64,000 nucleotides of DNA from Hyphomicrobiales bacterium. Its GTDB lineage: Bacteria; Pseudomonadota; Alphaproteobacteria; Rhizobiales; JAJFHR01. This document shows, one piece after another, positions 54,152 through 63,559 of the stretch. Each line of letters opens with the position of its first letter. Position 1 is the stretch's first letter. The DNA lies in contig JAJFHS010000041.1 of NCBI GenBank assembly GCA_021775475.1, positions 62,001 through 126,000 of the forward strand. Direction: 5' to 3'. The position numbers and the translations under genes were made by a program. The notes beneath the pieces were generated by a model, which made no database searches, was not told the origin of the DNA, and saw only the letters and a program-made list of their open reading frames with translations.

Positions 54152-55975
54152 TCAGGCCACACGTGACTGTTTTTTGCGCTCGTGTTCTTTAAGGAACTTC
54201 TTACGTATTCTGATTGTCTTGGGCGTGACTTCCACCAGTTCATCATCGTTGATGAACTCCAGGGCATATTCCAGTGTCAGGGGAATGGGCGTTACCAAAA
54301 CCACGGCTTCGTCGGTGCCAGCAGCACGGATATTGGTCAATTGCTTACCTTTGAGGGGATTTACCATCAGGTCATTATTGCGGGCATTGATACCGATAAT
54401 CATGCCTTCATAGACGGCGGCATTATGGCCGATGAACATGCGCCCGCGCTCCTGCAGATTAAACAGGGCGAAAGCCACAGCTTTACCGGTGGCCATAGAG
54501 ACCAGAGTGCCGTTTGAGCGGTTGCCCAAAGTTCCGGTAATCCGATCACCATAGTGATCAAAGGCGTGATAAATCAGACCTGAACCCGATGTTGCTGTTA
54601 AAAATTCGGAGCGAAGACCAATAAGCCCGCGGGTTGGAATAAGATAATCGAGCCGGACGCGCCCCTTGCCATCAGACACCATGTCACGCAGATTACCTTT
54701 GCGGCTCCCGAGTTTTTCCATGATGGTACCCTGGTGTTCCTCCTCCACATCGACGGTCAGAGTTTCCCACGGCTCTTTCACGACACCATCAATCTCCTTG
54801 AGAATGACCTGAGGCCGCGAGATTGCCAGCTCATAGCCTTCACGGCGCATGGTCTCAATGAGAATGGACAGATGAAGTTCACCACGGCCCGACACTTTAA
54901 ACTTATCAGGATGTTCCGTCGACTCGACTTTAAGGGCAACGTTATGAATAAGTTCCTGGGCAAGGCGGTCGCGCAGATTACGGCTGGTGACATACTTGCC
55001 TTCCTGGCCGCCTAAAGGACTGTCATTGACCTGAAAGGTCATGGAAATCGTCGGCTCATCAATGGTCAGTTGTTCGAGCAGCTCCACATGTTCAGGATGG
55101 CAGACAGTTTGCGAAATTTTCAACCCGTCAATGCCGGTGAAACAGATAATATCACCAGCGGACGCCTGTTCACGCTCCACACGATCGAGGCCATGAAAGC
55201 CGAAAATCTGAAGTATTTTGCCGCGTTTATCTTTTACATCGTTACCTGCAACAACAACCTGCATGTTGCGTTTTATGACGCCGCGCTTAATACGGCCAAT
55301 GCCGATAACGCCGGTGTAACTGGAATAATCAAGTGAAGAAATCTGCAATTGCAAGGGCCCATTGAGATCAACATCAGGAGCGGGCACGTGTTCGACTATT
55401 GTTTCAAACAACGCCTCCATATTATCTGTCGGTTTTTCCAGATCCGTTGTTGCCCACCCCTGCAGGGCGGAGGCGTAAAGCACAGGAAAATCCAGTTGTT
55501 CTTCGGTTGCACCCAACCGGTCGAACAAATCAAACGTCTGATCTACAGCCCAGTCAGGCCGGGCGGCAGGACGGTCAACCTTGTTGACAACGACAATCAA
55601 CTTGAGGCCACGGGCAAGTGCTTTTTTAGTAACAAACGTGGTCTGGGGCATCGGGCCTTCAACCGCATCAACCAGCAAAAACACCGCATCAACCATGGAC
55701 AGGACGCGCTCAACCTCGCCACCAAAATCCGCATGACCCGGGGTATCAACAATATTGATATTCCAGTCTTTCCATTTAACAGCGGTGTTTTTGGACAGGA
55801 TGGTGATGCCGCGCTCTTTTTCCAGATCATTGCTGTCCATCACGCGTTCAACCGCCTGGCCTCTGGTGGCAATCGTGCCTGACTGCTTGAGCAATTCATC
55901 CACCAAAGTGGTCTTGCCATGATCCACATGAGCAACAATGGCAACGTTTCTCAGCATTTTAGTCGTATCGGTCAT
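54152..55975 (-). CDS. typA: Ribosome-associated GTPase TypA/BipA
   Basis: 607 residues from ATG 55975. GTPase motifs: [15 protein letters not shown] (about 12-26), [42 protein letters not shown]-like domains follow and then the BipA-specific C-terminus ([40 protein letters not shown]). It assists large-subunit assembly, particularly at low temperature and under stress. Monocistronic by appearance; divergent from modA. Confidence 0.97.
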   Translation of the reverse strand: MTDTTKMLRNVAIVAHVDHGKTTLVDELLKQSGTIATRGQAVERVMDSNDLEKERGITILSKNTAVKWKDWNINIVDTPGHADFGGEVERVLSMVDAVFLLVDAVEGPMPQTTFVTKKALARGLKLIVVVNKVDRPAARPDWAVDQTFDLFDRLGATEEQLDFPVLYASALQGWATTDLEKPTDNMEALFETIVEHVPAPDVDLNGPLQLQISSLDYSSYTGVIGIGRIKRGVIKRNMQVVVAGNDVKDKRGKILQIFGFHGLDRVEREQASAGDIICFTGIDGLKISQTVCHPEHVELLEQLTIDEPTISMTFQVNDSPLGGQEGKYVTSRNLRDRLAQELIHNVALKVESTEHPDKFKVSGRGELHLSILIETMRREGYELAISRPQVILKEIDGVVKEPWETLTVDVEEEHQGTIMEKLGSRKGNLRDMVSDGKGRVRLDYLIPTRGLIGLRSEFLTATSGSGLIYHAFDHYGDRITGTLGNRSNGTLVSMATGKAVAFALFNLQERGRMFIGHNAAVYEGMIIGINARNNDLMVNPLKGKQLTNIRAAGTDEAVVLVTPIPLTLEYALEFINDDELVEVTPKTIRIRKKFLKEHERKKQSRVA

Positions 55976-56187
55976 CAATAATCCTCAAGCGTTCCTGACC
56001 CTCCCCTATAGAGCGTCAGGCGCTAATATCTCTTAAACAAATATGGGTTGCGGTAGCGGTTGGCCAAATTGGCAATTTTTCCGCCTATATCCAGTGACAT
56101 ATCACAAAAATATAATGCTGCTTATCCTGAATTACTCATATAGTGAAGAAGAAAATTGAAACAAGCGTTTTAAATCAAGGTTTGAGT

Positions 56188-56949
56188 ATGCTGCGTGTTG
56201 TCTGGATAGCTTTGTCTTTTTGCCTGATGCAGGTTGTGAACGCCGAGGCCAAAAGCCCGCTGATAGCCGCTGCCTCCAGTTTGCGCTTTGCCATGCCCGA
56301 GCTGGAACAGGCGTTTATTGCCACAGGCGGCACAAACTTACGGGTTAGTTTTGGCTCATCAGGCAATCTCAGCCGTCAGATAATGCAGGGTGCACCGCAC
56401 GAGCTGTTTCTGTCGGCAGATACAGCTTATGTGACAGCCTTGATAGACAAAGGCCTGACAAAAGATAGGGGTGCCATTTACGCCTATGGCCGTCTTGCGC
56501 TGATCACGGCCAAAAACTCCGGTCTTGAAGTCAAACCCGATTTTGCAGGCATCCGGACAGCACTTGCTTCAGGTCGCCTCAAGCGCTTCGCCATCGCCAA
56601 CCCTGAACATGCCCCTTACGGTCGCGCCGCCAAAGAGGTTTTGGAGAAAATCGGCCTCTGGAAGAAAATCCGGCCTTTTTTGATTTTAGGTGAAAATATC
56701 TCGCAAACAGCCCAGTTTGCCATTTCATCGTCGGCCCAGGGCGGGTTGGTATCTTACTCGCTGGCTCTGGCACCGGTTGTTGCGGCAAAGACCAAACAGG
56801 TTCAAATACCCATGTCCTGGCATCAACCGTTAAAACACCACATGGTATTGCTCAAAGGGGCGGCCAAAGAAACTGTGGCTTTTTATCAGTTTATGCGCTC
56901 ACCTAAGGCGCAGGAAATTCTGTCACGTAACGGATTTTCAAAATTTTAA
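56188..56949 (+). CDS. modA: Molybdate ABC transporter substrate-binding protein
   Basis: 253 residues from ATG 56188, preceded by AAGG; a GTG at 56143 would add 15 residues. Signal peptide of about 20 residues (ending VNAEA). Type II periplasmic binder with the ModA pattern: PLIAAASSLRFAMPELEQAF, VSFGSSGNLSRQIMQGAPHELFLSAD, FAIANPEHAPYGRAAKEVLE, and KAQEILSRNGF at the end. It captures molybdate or tungstate for ModBC, whose genes lie 2.4 kb away on the other strand. Confidence 0.92.
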   Translation: MLRVVWIALSFCLMQVVNAEAKSPLIAAASSLRFAMPELEQAFIATGGTNLRVSFGSSGNLSRQIMQGAPHELFLSADTAYVTALIDKGLTKDRGAIYAYGRLALITAKNSGLEVKPDFAGIRTALASGRLKRFAIANPEHAPYGRAAKEVLEKIGLWKKIRPFLILGENISQTAQFAISSSAQGGLVSYSLALAPVVAAKTKQVQIPMSWHQPLKHHMVLLKGAAKETVAFYQFMRSPKAQEILSRNGFSKF

Positions 56950-56959
56950 AAAGGTTTTC

Positions 56960-56990
56960 TTGACACCGTACTATAGTACAGACATTAGGT
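56960..56990 (+). promoter_or_regulatory. MerR-type promoter/operator
   Basis: TTGACA (56960-56965), a 19-base spacer and TTAGGT (56985-56990). The spacer carries CCGTAC-TATA-GTACAG, the layout of the mercury operator (CCGTAC-N4-GTACGG, then TAAGGT). A long 19-20-base spacer with a dyad between -35 and -10 is the hallmark of MerR-family activation. No merR-like gene is adjacent. Confidence 0.7.
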
Positions 56991-57037
56991 TGATAGTCGA
57001 AAAGATCGTCAAAACTGCCAGCAATGAGTTCGTACAA

Positions 57038-57874
57038 ATGAGAAATTTTTTTCTAGCGGCAGCCCTTACCGTCACCATGGCGATTGGCATCAACACGCCG
57101 CTCCTGGCCCACGGGCCTTTGTTCAGCCCGGCGCCGGAAACTATCTTTAAAGACGGGACACAGTTAACGTTTGGCTTCGATACCGAGAAAGCCTCAGGCG
57201 CTGGCGTAAAGCAAAGAGATTATAAAACCACCATTGAGGCCAACTATGGCCTGACTGCGGATTGGGAAATCGGAATTGAGGCTCCTTATTCATGGAAGCA
57301 GCAGAACGGTGCCAAGGCCAACGGTTTCGGTGACATTTCTCTCGACACAAAATATCAGTTCTGGGGGCGCAATCTGCCTTCAGCGCAATATAAGGCAAGT
57401 GCGTTGCTCAAGGTCAAACTTCCGACCGGTAAAGATAGTACCACACCGCGGCTGGGCAGCGGATCGACAGATGTAACTGCCGGGTTGGTAACAGGATATG
57501 AATCACGGCGCTGGTACTGGTTTGCCAGCGGCGTTTACAAAGCGAATGGCGAAGGTGCGGGCAACCTTACCAAGGGTGATCAGCAGTCTCTTAATCTGGT
57601 TGGCGGTGTACGTCCGGTTCTTACCAATTACAAAGAACCTGACACAGTATTGATGCTCGAATTGAATTGGGAAAATTCGAGGCGTGATGACCTGGCAGGC
57701 GTGTCACTTGCCAACACCGGAGGCTGGGAATTGTTTGTCTCTCCGGTGATCTGGTGGACCTATCGGCAAATTGCCGTTCGCGGCGGTGTTCAAATTGCAA
57801 TTGCCAACGACCTTAATGGCAACCAGCCGACAACCGATTATCGCGGGCGCACTGAACTGGTTTACCATTTTTGA
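57038..57874 (+). CDS. Outer-membrane beta-barrel protein (phenol MetA-pathway transporter-like)
   Basis: 278 residues from ATG 57038, which gives a clean signal peptide (about 1-24, cleavage near LLA-HG). The mature part is built of alternating strands with Trp, Tyr and Phe (GLTADWEIGIEAPYSWKQQ, LDTKYQFWG) and ends in LVYHF, an outer-membrane C-terminal Phe signature. It resembles the phenol_MetA_deg/transporter-like barrels often found beside metal-resistance genes. It is controlled by the MerR-type promoter 48 bases upstream, with the MerP-like gene next. Confidence 0.78.
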   Translation: MRNFFLAAALTVTMAIGINTPLLAHGPLFSPAPETIFKDGTQLTFGFDTEKASGAGVKQRDYKTTIEANYGLTADWEIGIEAPYSWKQQNGAKANGFGDISLDTKYQFWGRNLPSAQYKASALLKVKLPTGKDSTTPRLGSGSTDVTAGLVTGYESRRWYWFASGVYKANGEGAGNLTKGDQQSLNLVGGVRPVLTNYKEPDTVLMLELNWENSRRDDLAGVSLANTGGWELFVSPVIWWTYRQIAVRGGVQIAIANDLNGNQPTTDYRGRTELVYHF

Positions 57875-57950
57875 ACGTAAATACCATGGTTGAATAATTT
57901 TCTAATTGGGCAGAGGACTTATATTCAAGTCAGAAAAACGAGGAACTCTT

Positions 57951-58250
57951 ATGATTAAAATCCTTCGAATAGCAGCTTTTGCAACTGTCCTTGTGCTGCC
58001 TGTGACAGCTTCTGCGGCGAAGAAGCAGTATCAACTTCTCGTCGATGGACTGGCATGTCCGTTCTGCGCCTATGGTATCGAGAAAAAACTCACCCAGACC
58101 AAAGGCCTTGAAAACATTGATATCGACATCAACGCCGGGACGGTGACGGTTACCATGGCCAAGGGTGTTTCCATGTCGAAGGCGCAAGCCAGTCGGATCG
58201 TCAAAGATTCAGGATTTACCCTGCGCGCTTTCACCAAATTAGCGAAGTAG
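57951..58250 (+). CDS. Periplasmic MerP-like heavy-metal-associated (HMA) protein
   Basis: 99 residues from ATG 57951 (AGGAA upstream): a signal peptide of about 22 residues ending ASA-A, then one HMA ferredoxin-like domain. The metal site is LACPFCAYGIEKKL (CPFC near residues 34-37), close to the GMTCxxC of MerP. The remainder has GVSMSKAQASRIVKDSGF. It probably binds a soft metal in the periplasm. 76 bases after the beta-barrel gene and likely in the same transcript. Its end is 13 bases from the convergent modC stop. Confidence 0.85.
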   Translation: MIKILRIAAFATVLVLPVTASAAKKQYQLLVDGLACPFCAYGIEKKLTQTKGLENIDIDINAGTVTVTMAKGVSMSKAQASRIVKDSGFTLRAFTKLAK

Positions 58251-58263
58251 GCGGGCTTAACGA

Positions 58264-59391
58264 TTAAGTCTTTTTTGCCGCCATGATGTGAATGTCCTGG
58301 GCCAGCAATGAAACGGTGATGATCTCACCGACTTGTATGTCATTGCGCCGTGCTGCATGTGTATCGAGTGAAATTACCAGCGGGCAATCATCCATATCTT
58401 CAATCAACATGGTAATGCGGCTGATTTCATTGAAAGTGAGAACTTCCGACACCCGGCCGGTTACCGGGTTTTCGCGTTCTCCCTTTGATGGCTTTCGGCG
58501 CCGGTGCAGGACAACAAAGGAGGGTGGGATAATCCAGGAAACAGTGTCGCCGATTTCTGCGGTGGTATTATCCGCTATTTCCAAACTGAGGTTATTCCAC
58601 CGCATAAGCGCTGGCCCTGTGTCGCTGGCATGACGTTCGACCACACCTTGAAAAATGTTGGGAAGATCAATCAGACGGGCAACAAGAGGGGAGACCGGCT
58701 GGGTCATAATCCGGTCAGGCAGGCCAAAATCAAGGGTTTCGCCGTGGTGTAACACGCAAATCCTGTCAGCCAGCAGCGTTGCCTCCTCCAGATCGTGCGT
58801 CACCAGAACAACCGGGATATCGATGTGTTGGCGCAAAGCTGCAAGTTCGCTTTGAAGTTTACGTCGCGTCACTCTGTCAACGGCTGAAAAAGGTTCATCG
58901 AGAAGCAGAACCTCCGGCTCACGCGCCAATGCACGGGCGAGGGCTACGCGCTGCTGTTGCCCGCCTGACAGGGTTGCGGGCCGACGGGTTTCAAGCCCGC
59001 CGAGATTAACGCGTTCAAGCCAGTCATGGGCGCGGGCGTGGCGCAGCTTTCGTGGCACATGATCCAGGGCAATGGTAACATTGTCGAGGACACACATGTG
59101 AGGAAACAGGGATGGCTCCTGAAACATCATGCCGATGCGCCGCTGCTGCGGTGAGCGGCATAGGTTTGTGTCGGTGTCGAGCCAGACCTCACCGGCGCAG
59201 GAAATCTGGCCCGATTGCGGCGAATGGAGCCCGGCAACGGCTCTCAAAATGGTCGTCTTGCCGCTGCCTGAAGGCCCCACCAGGGCTACCAATTCACCAC
59301 GCTGGCAGGAAAACTCCGCCTGCAGGGGAATGGGGGTTCGCTGGCGCAAAAGCAAAGACAGGCCGGATTTATCTTGTTGACCTGATGTCAT
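58264..59391 (-). CDS. modC: Molybdate ABC transporter ATP-binding protein ModC
   Basis: 375 residues from ATG 59391, which overlaps the modB stop as ATGA. Walker A GPSGSGKTT at about 37-45, QEPSLFPHMCVLDNV, signature LSGGQQQRVALARAL, LLLDEPFSAVDRVTR, and H-loop VTHDLEEA. The C-terminal part (about 285-370) is the Mop/TOBE-like regulatory domain (VTGRVSEVLTFNEISRITMLIE). Energises molybdate uptake. Confidence 0.93.
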   Translation of the reverse strand: MTSGQQDKSGLSLLLRQRTPIPLQAEFSCQRGELVALVGPSGSGKTTILRAVAGLHSPQSGQISCAGEVWLDTDTNLCRSPQQRRIGMMFQEPSLFPHMCVLDNVTIALDHVPRKLRHARAHDWLERVNLGGLETRRPATLSGGQQQRVALARALAREPEVLLLDEPFSAVDRVTRRKLQSELAALRQHIDIPVVLVTHDLEEATLLADRICVLHHGETLDFGLPDRIMTQPVSPLVARLIDLPNIFQGVVERHASDTGPALMRWNNLSLEIADNTTAEIGDTVSWIIPPSFVVLHRRRKPSKGERENPVTGRVSEVLTFNEISRITMLIEDMDDCPLVISLDTHAARRNDIQVGEIITVSLLAQDIHIMAAKKT

Positions 59392-60053
59392 GAGCGCCCG
59401 CTCCATCTGGGCATTGCCATATAGACAATGCCTAAGGTTAGAAACGAAATACTCAGTAAAATTAGAGACATGACACCAGCGGCGACATTGTCGAAGGCCT
59501 GGACGCGGTCGTATATGGCAATGGCGATGGTGCGGGTCTCATCGGGAATATTACCGCCGACCATCAGCACCACGCCAAATTCACCCATCGTGTGGGCAAA
59601 GGTTAAGGTGAGAGCCGAGATAACCCCGGGCAAAGCCAGGGGCAATTCTATGCGATAAAAGGTTTTAAAGCTGGACATGCCGCTGCACCAGGCGGCTTCG
59701 CGCAGGTTTATCGGGATCGCTTCAAAGGCGCGCTGAATGGGCTGGACGGCGAATGGCAGGTTAAAAATGAGCGAGGCAAATAACAGGCCTTCAAAGGTGA
59801 AAACCAGGCCACGGCCAAACACCGCCTGAAACACCTGCCCGAGATAGGTATCATCACCGAGAGCGACCAGAAGGTAGAAGCCCAGAACCGTTGGCGGCAG
59901 CACCAGTGGCAGGGCAATCAGCGCTTCAATCAATCCTCTATATCGCAATTTGGTCCAGGCCAGCGGGCGGGCAATCAAAAGGCTGAGTGGAATCAATATT
60001 ACACAGGTCCACAAAGCCAGTTTCAATGACAGCATCAGCGCAGAAAAATCCAT
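59388..60053 (-). CDS. modB: Molybdate ABC transporter permease ModB
   Basis: 221 residues with five or six membrane helices. Typical ModB sequence: LPLVLPPTVLGFYLLV (about 49-64), AAWCSGMSSFKTFYRIELPLALPGVISALTLTFAHTMGEFGVVLMVGGNIPDETRTIAIAIYD, containing the EAA loop. Translationally coupled to modC. It begins 58 bases after the OmpA-type gene on the same strand; no separate promoter or molybdenum-cofactor riboswitch was recognised there. Confidence 0.94.
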   Translation of the reverse strand: MDFSALMLSLKLALWTCVILIPLSLLIARPLAWTKLRYRGLIEALIALPLVLPPTVLGFYLLVALGDDTYLGQVFQAVFGRGLVFTFEGLLFASLIFNLPFAVQPIQRAFEAIPINLREAAWCSGMSSFKTFYRIELPLALPGVISALTLTFAHTMGEFGVVLMVGGNIPDETRTIAIAIYDRVQAFDNVAAGVMSLILLSISFLTLGIVYMAMPRWSGRS

Positions 60054-60111
60054 GCATTCAATCTAGAGTATTTTTCGACACCGAGCCAGCCCCGGAGCTT
60101 TCAGATAAGCT

Positions 60112-60756
60112 TTAAGCGGTCAGAGGCACAATCTTGATTTCCACGCGCCTGTTTTGCGCCTTTCCTCTTGCAGTCCGGTTGGTGGCGATTGGTTCACGCT
60201 CACCAATTCCAAACACTTTCAGCCGTCGTCGATCGACCTGCTGCGAGGTGAGGTAATCTGCAACGGAACTTGCGCGCCTGGTCGCCAAATCAATGTTGGA
60301 CTGGTCTGATCCATCACTGTCGGTGTGACCTTCAATGTCAATGAGGGATCGATTGTATTCATTGAGCACGAGAGAAACAGAATTGAGCACTTCATAAAAT
60401 TCCGGCTTTAAATCTGTGCTGTTTGAGCTGAAAGTCACGTTTCCTGGCATGTTGAGAATAATATCATCGCCGACACGCGTTACACTGACACCGCTGTCGC
60501 GCAATCTTTCCCTCAGATCAGCTTCCTGCTTGTCCATGTATGAGCCAATGCCACCACCGACAAGGGCACCCACACCGGCACCAATCAATACGGCGTTGCG
60601 ACCGCCAACAATGGCACCGCCAATGCCGCCGACCAGGGCACCAAGGCCCGCACCAATTCCTGTTTTGCTGGCTTGTGTTTCACCGGTGTAGGGGTTGGTT
60701 GAACAGGCAGCTACAAAGAAAGCTCCTGCAACCACTATGGCGACCTGCTTTTTCAT
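60112..60756 (-). CDS. OmpA-family outer-membrane lipoprotein
   Basis: 214 residues from ATG 60756 (GGAG 6 bases upstream). Signal peptide with lipobox VAAC (Cys18); a glycine-zipper stretch at about 36-68 (GIGAGLGALVGGIGGAIVGG and a second repeat); then the OmpA C-terminal peptidoglycan-binding domain (about 95-210) with IDIEGHTDSDGSDQSN, LATRRASSVADYL and GKAQNRRVEI. Similar in layout to YiaD. It tethers the outer membrane to the wall. Confidence 0.92.
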   Translation of the reverse strand: MKKQVAIVVAGAFFVAACSTNPYTGETQASKTGIGAGLGALVGGIGGAIVGGRNAVLIGAGVGALVGGGIGSYMDKQEADLRERLRDSGVSVTRVGDDIILNMPGNVTFSSNSTDLKPEFYEVLNSVSLVLNEYNRSLIDIEGHTDSDGSDQSNIDLATRRASSVADYLTSQQVDRRRLKVFGIGEREPIATNRTARGKAQNRRVEIKIVPLTA

Positions 60757-60899
60757 GATCATCTCCAATAAAATTTTGAATGGGTACTATAAGGCACAAA
60801 TGTTGTGATCGGTAGTTTCAATTGGCCAGATCACCGTAAATCTATTTACGGGCAGGAGAAATAATAAGGCATTGTGGTCAGATTTAGACCTCCAAAGTT

Positions 60900-61586
60900 T
60901 TAAAGATCATAAAACCGGGAAAATCCGCTGACGGGTTCGCGCTCGGTTTCGAGCGTGTTTTCAACCGCGGTGTCGTCGATCACTCCCAGTGACATGCCGC
61001 AAACCACAATATGATCATCTGAAACGTTCAAATGGCTTCGGATGATCCTGTGATATTTGGCAAAGGCGGCCTGCGGGCAGGTATCAAGGTTACGGGCTCG
61101 CGCAGCAATCATGATATTTTGCAAAAACATACCATAATCAAGCCAGCTGCCGATTTTCAAGGTGCGATCAATGGTAAAAATTAGGCCGACGGGAGCGTCA
61201 AAGAAGACGTAATTGCGACCATGCTGAGCCTGCATTTTATCGACCGCACCTTTTTCGATGTCGAGCAGGCCATAAAGATCGAGCCCGACTTTTTTGCGCC
61301 GGGATTTAAAGGGCTCGACAAATGTATCGGGGTAATACTCATATTCGCTGGCGTGATCATCCTGGCGATTATAGTGAGCATCCAGAATGTCGCAGCTGAG
61401 ATTTTTCATGGTCTTGCCTGCGACCACATGCACATGCCAGGGCTGCATATTTGTGCCGCTTGGCGCGCGTGCTGAGACTTCGAGTATTTGTTCAATGACC
61501 TCACGCTCGACAGGCTGGTCAAGAAATTTGCGTATTGACCGGCGGCCAACTATCGCCGCATCAACAATGCTCGCATCTTTCGACAT
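60900..61586 (-). CDS. Nitroreductase-family flavoprotein
   Basis: 228 residues from ATG 61586. N-terminal FMN-binding RRSIRKFLDQPVEREVIEQILEVSARAPSGTNMQPWHVHVV, the middle insertion found in the bacterial NfnB/BluB-like branch (DDHASEYEYYPDTF, SRRKKVGLDLYGLLDI), and C-terminal VCGMSLGVID. It reduces nitro or quinone-type substrates using NAD(P)H; the substrate is not known. It starts 10 bases after the dppC-like gene and seems to be the tail of that operon. Confidence 0.87.
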   Translation of the reverse strand: MSKDASIVDAAIVGRRSIRKFLDQPVEREVIEQILEVSARAPSGTNMQPWHVHVVAGKTMKNLSCDILDAHYNRQDDHASEYEYYPDTFVEPFKSRRKKVGLDLYGLLDIEKGAVDKMQAQHGRNYVFFDAPVGLIFTIDRTLKIGSWLDYGMFLQNIMIAARARNLDTCPQAAFAKYHRIIRSHLNVSDDHIVVCGMSLGVIDDTAVENTLETEREPVSGFSRFYDL

Positions 61587-61595
61587 AAACAAAGC

Positions 61596-62498
61596 CTATT
61601 GCGAGCGCAATCGCGGATCGAGCATATCGCGGATAGCATCACCAAACAGATTAAATCCGAACACAGCCAGTGAAATAGCAATGCCGGGCCAGATGGCCAC
61701 CCATGGCGCGCTTTCAACGTACTCTTCAGCGCCCCCCTGCAACATCAAACCCCAGGCCGGCGTTGGTTCCTGCACGCCCAACCCCAGGTAAGACAGGGAG
61801 GCTTCAAGCAGGATTGCCTGACCAACGAAAGCCGTCAACATGATTAAAAACGGTGCCATGACGTTGGGTGCCATATGACGCAAGATGATGCGAATGTGAC
61901 TGTAGCCAAGCGCACGTGCGGCATCAATATAGGGAATTTCACGTATGGAAAGTGCGGTTGAACGCACGACGCGAGCACATTGAGGAATAAACGGAATGGT
62001 GATGGCGATGATAACATTTTCAATACCAGGGCCAAGCACAGCGACGACGGCCAAGGCCATGATAATCAGCGGGAAGGCCATAAAAACATCCATGATGCGC
62101 TGGAAAATTATATCAATTTTACCGCCGAAATAAGCGCTGCCAACGCCTAACACCAACCCGGTGAAAGCACCAATAAAGGCGGCCGTAAAGCCAACAAACA
62201 AAGCGGTCCTTGCCCCATATATCAGCCGCGACAGCATATCGCGACCAAACTGATCTGTTCCCAGAAAAAACTGCCAGTCCGGGGGGACTAGCATGAATTC
62301 AAAAGCGTTTAACTCAGGGTCATAGGGTGCTAGAAAAGGGGCGAAAATAGCCATGGCGATCATAAGCAAAACAATGACACCACCGATGGCACCAAGAGGT
62401 TGCTGACGCCAGAAGGTTTTCAAGTGAAAAAATACGGATTTCTTTTCAAGAAGTTCTTCCGTCTCAGCTTCCACCTGTATTTCTGATGTCGTGACCAT
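61596..62498 (-). CDS. dppC: Peptide/nickel-type ABC transporter permease (DppC-like)
   Basis: 300 residues with about six membrane helices. The N-terminal cytoplasmic stretch is followed by PLGAIGGVIVLLMIAMAIFAPFLAPYDP, then LGTDQFGRDMLSRLIYGARTALFVG, the EAA loop DAARALGYSHIRIILRHMAPNVM, and a C-terminal NLFGDAIRDMLDPRLR. The family imports dipeptides, oligopeptides, nickel or sugars. 11 bases after the dppB-like gene. Confidence 0.92.
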   Translation of the reverse strand: MVTTSEIQVEAETEELLEKKSVFFHLKTFWRQQPLGAIGGVIVLLMIAMAIFAPFLAPYDPELNAFEFMLVPPDWQFFLGTDQFGRDMLSRLIYGARTALFVGFTAAFIGAFTGLVLGVGSAYFGGKIDIIFQRIMDVFMAFPLIIMALAVVAVLGPGIENVIIAITIPFIPQCARVVRSTALSIREIPYIDAARALGYSHIRIILRHMAPNVMAPFLIMLTAFVGQAILLEASLSYLGLGVQEPTPAWGLMLQGGAEEYVESAPWVAIWPGIAISLAVFGFNLFGDAIRDMLDPRLRSQ

Positions 62499-62509
62499 TT
62501 AACTATCCT

Positions 62510-63481
62510 TCAGGCGTAACGTATGCGTGGATCAAGCCAGGCATAACAAATATCGATAAGAAAATTGGTGAAAATAAATATCGTCACCACCACCATAACC
62601 AGCGCCTGGGTCAAGGTGAAATCCTGGTTGAGGACAGATTCGACAAACAATTTACCCAGCCCGTTAAGGTTGAACACCTGCTCGGTCACCACCAGCCCGC
62701 CCATGAGAAAAGCAAACTCGATGCCGACAACCGTAATCACCGGCAGCATTGAGTTTTTCAGCGCATGGCGATTGATAATTATTTTTTCAATCATGCCCTT
62801 GGCCCGCGCGGTACGGATGTAATCCTCGCGCAGAACTTCAAGCAGAGCAGAGCGCGTCATACGCGTGGCCACGGCCGAATAACGATAACCGGTGGCAACA
62901 GCGGGCCAAATTAATTGCGACATGTTGCCCCAGAAATCTTCAAACGGGGAGACATAGGTGATTGGCGGCATCCACGGCTCACCAAACAATGCCTGGGTTG
63001 TAATCAGAAGCCCCAGAATAATCATGATGCCAAGCCAGAAGGATGGCAGGGCAATGCCGGCAATTGAAAATGCCCGCACACCATAATCAATCCAGGTGTT
63101 CTGCTTGACGGCTGAAATAGTGCCTAAAGGAATAGCGATCAGCAAGGAAACAACCGTTGCCATGATGGCAACCTGCAAGGACAGTTGAAACCGCAGGCCG
63201 ATCTCATAAGAGACCGGTTGTCCGGTCCACATGGATTCGCCTAAATCAAGAGTAGCAAATCCAAAAATGAAATCCCAGAACTGAACCATAATAGGGTCAT
63301 TGAGGCCAAGGTTATCGCGACACAGCTTAATCTGTTCGGGATCGGCATAAAGTCCGCTGCCGGCAAGGCGTATTTCACAGACGTCGCCGGGAATTAGACG
63401 TAATATAAAAAATATCAAAACAGCTGCCCCGATAAGCGTCGGGATCATCAGCAAAAGGCGTTTGAAAATATACTGGATCAT
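62510..63481 (-). CDS. dppB: Peptide/nickel-type ABC transporter permease (DppB-like)
   Basis: 323 residues with six helices. N-terminal MIQYIFKRLLLMIPTLIGAAVLIFFILRLIPGD is the DppB/OppB signature; the EAA loop is RTARAKGMIEKIIINRHALKNSMLPVITVVGIEFAFLMGG; the C-terminal YAWLDPRIRYA is also typical. It pairs with the DppC-like permease. Downstream of the binding-protein gene by about 78 bases. Confidence 0.92.
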   Translation of the reverse strand: MIQYIFKRLLLMIPTLIGAAVLIFFILRLIPGDVCEIRLAGSGLYADPEQIKLCRDNLGLNDPIMVQFWDFIFGFATLDLGESMWTGQPVSYEIGLRFQLSLQVAIMATVVSLLIAIPLGTISAVKQNTWIDYGVRAFSIAGIALPSFWLGIMIILGLLITTQALFGEPWMPPITYVSPFEDFWGNMSQLIWPAVATGYRYSAVATRMTRSALLEVLREDYIRTARAKGMIEKIIINRHALKNSMLPVITVVGIEFAFLMGGLVVTEQVFNLNGLGKLFVESVLNQDFTLTQALVMVVVTIFIFTNFLIDICYAWLDPRIRYA

Positions 63482-63559
63482 AATGTTCTCGTGTAAGCCC
63501 CGCCCACCAACACAACCAAGTGCTGATGGACGGGTATCATCTAACGATTTCGCTCGATA

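Noticed and set aside
55976-56187. ModE-type operator before modA
   Set aside because: Only short ATAT repeats are present (around 56089-56105); the match to a ModE consensus is too weak.
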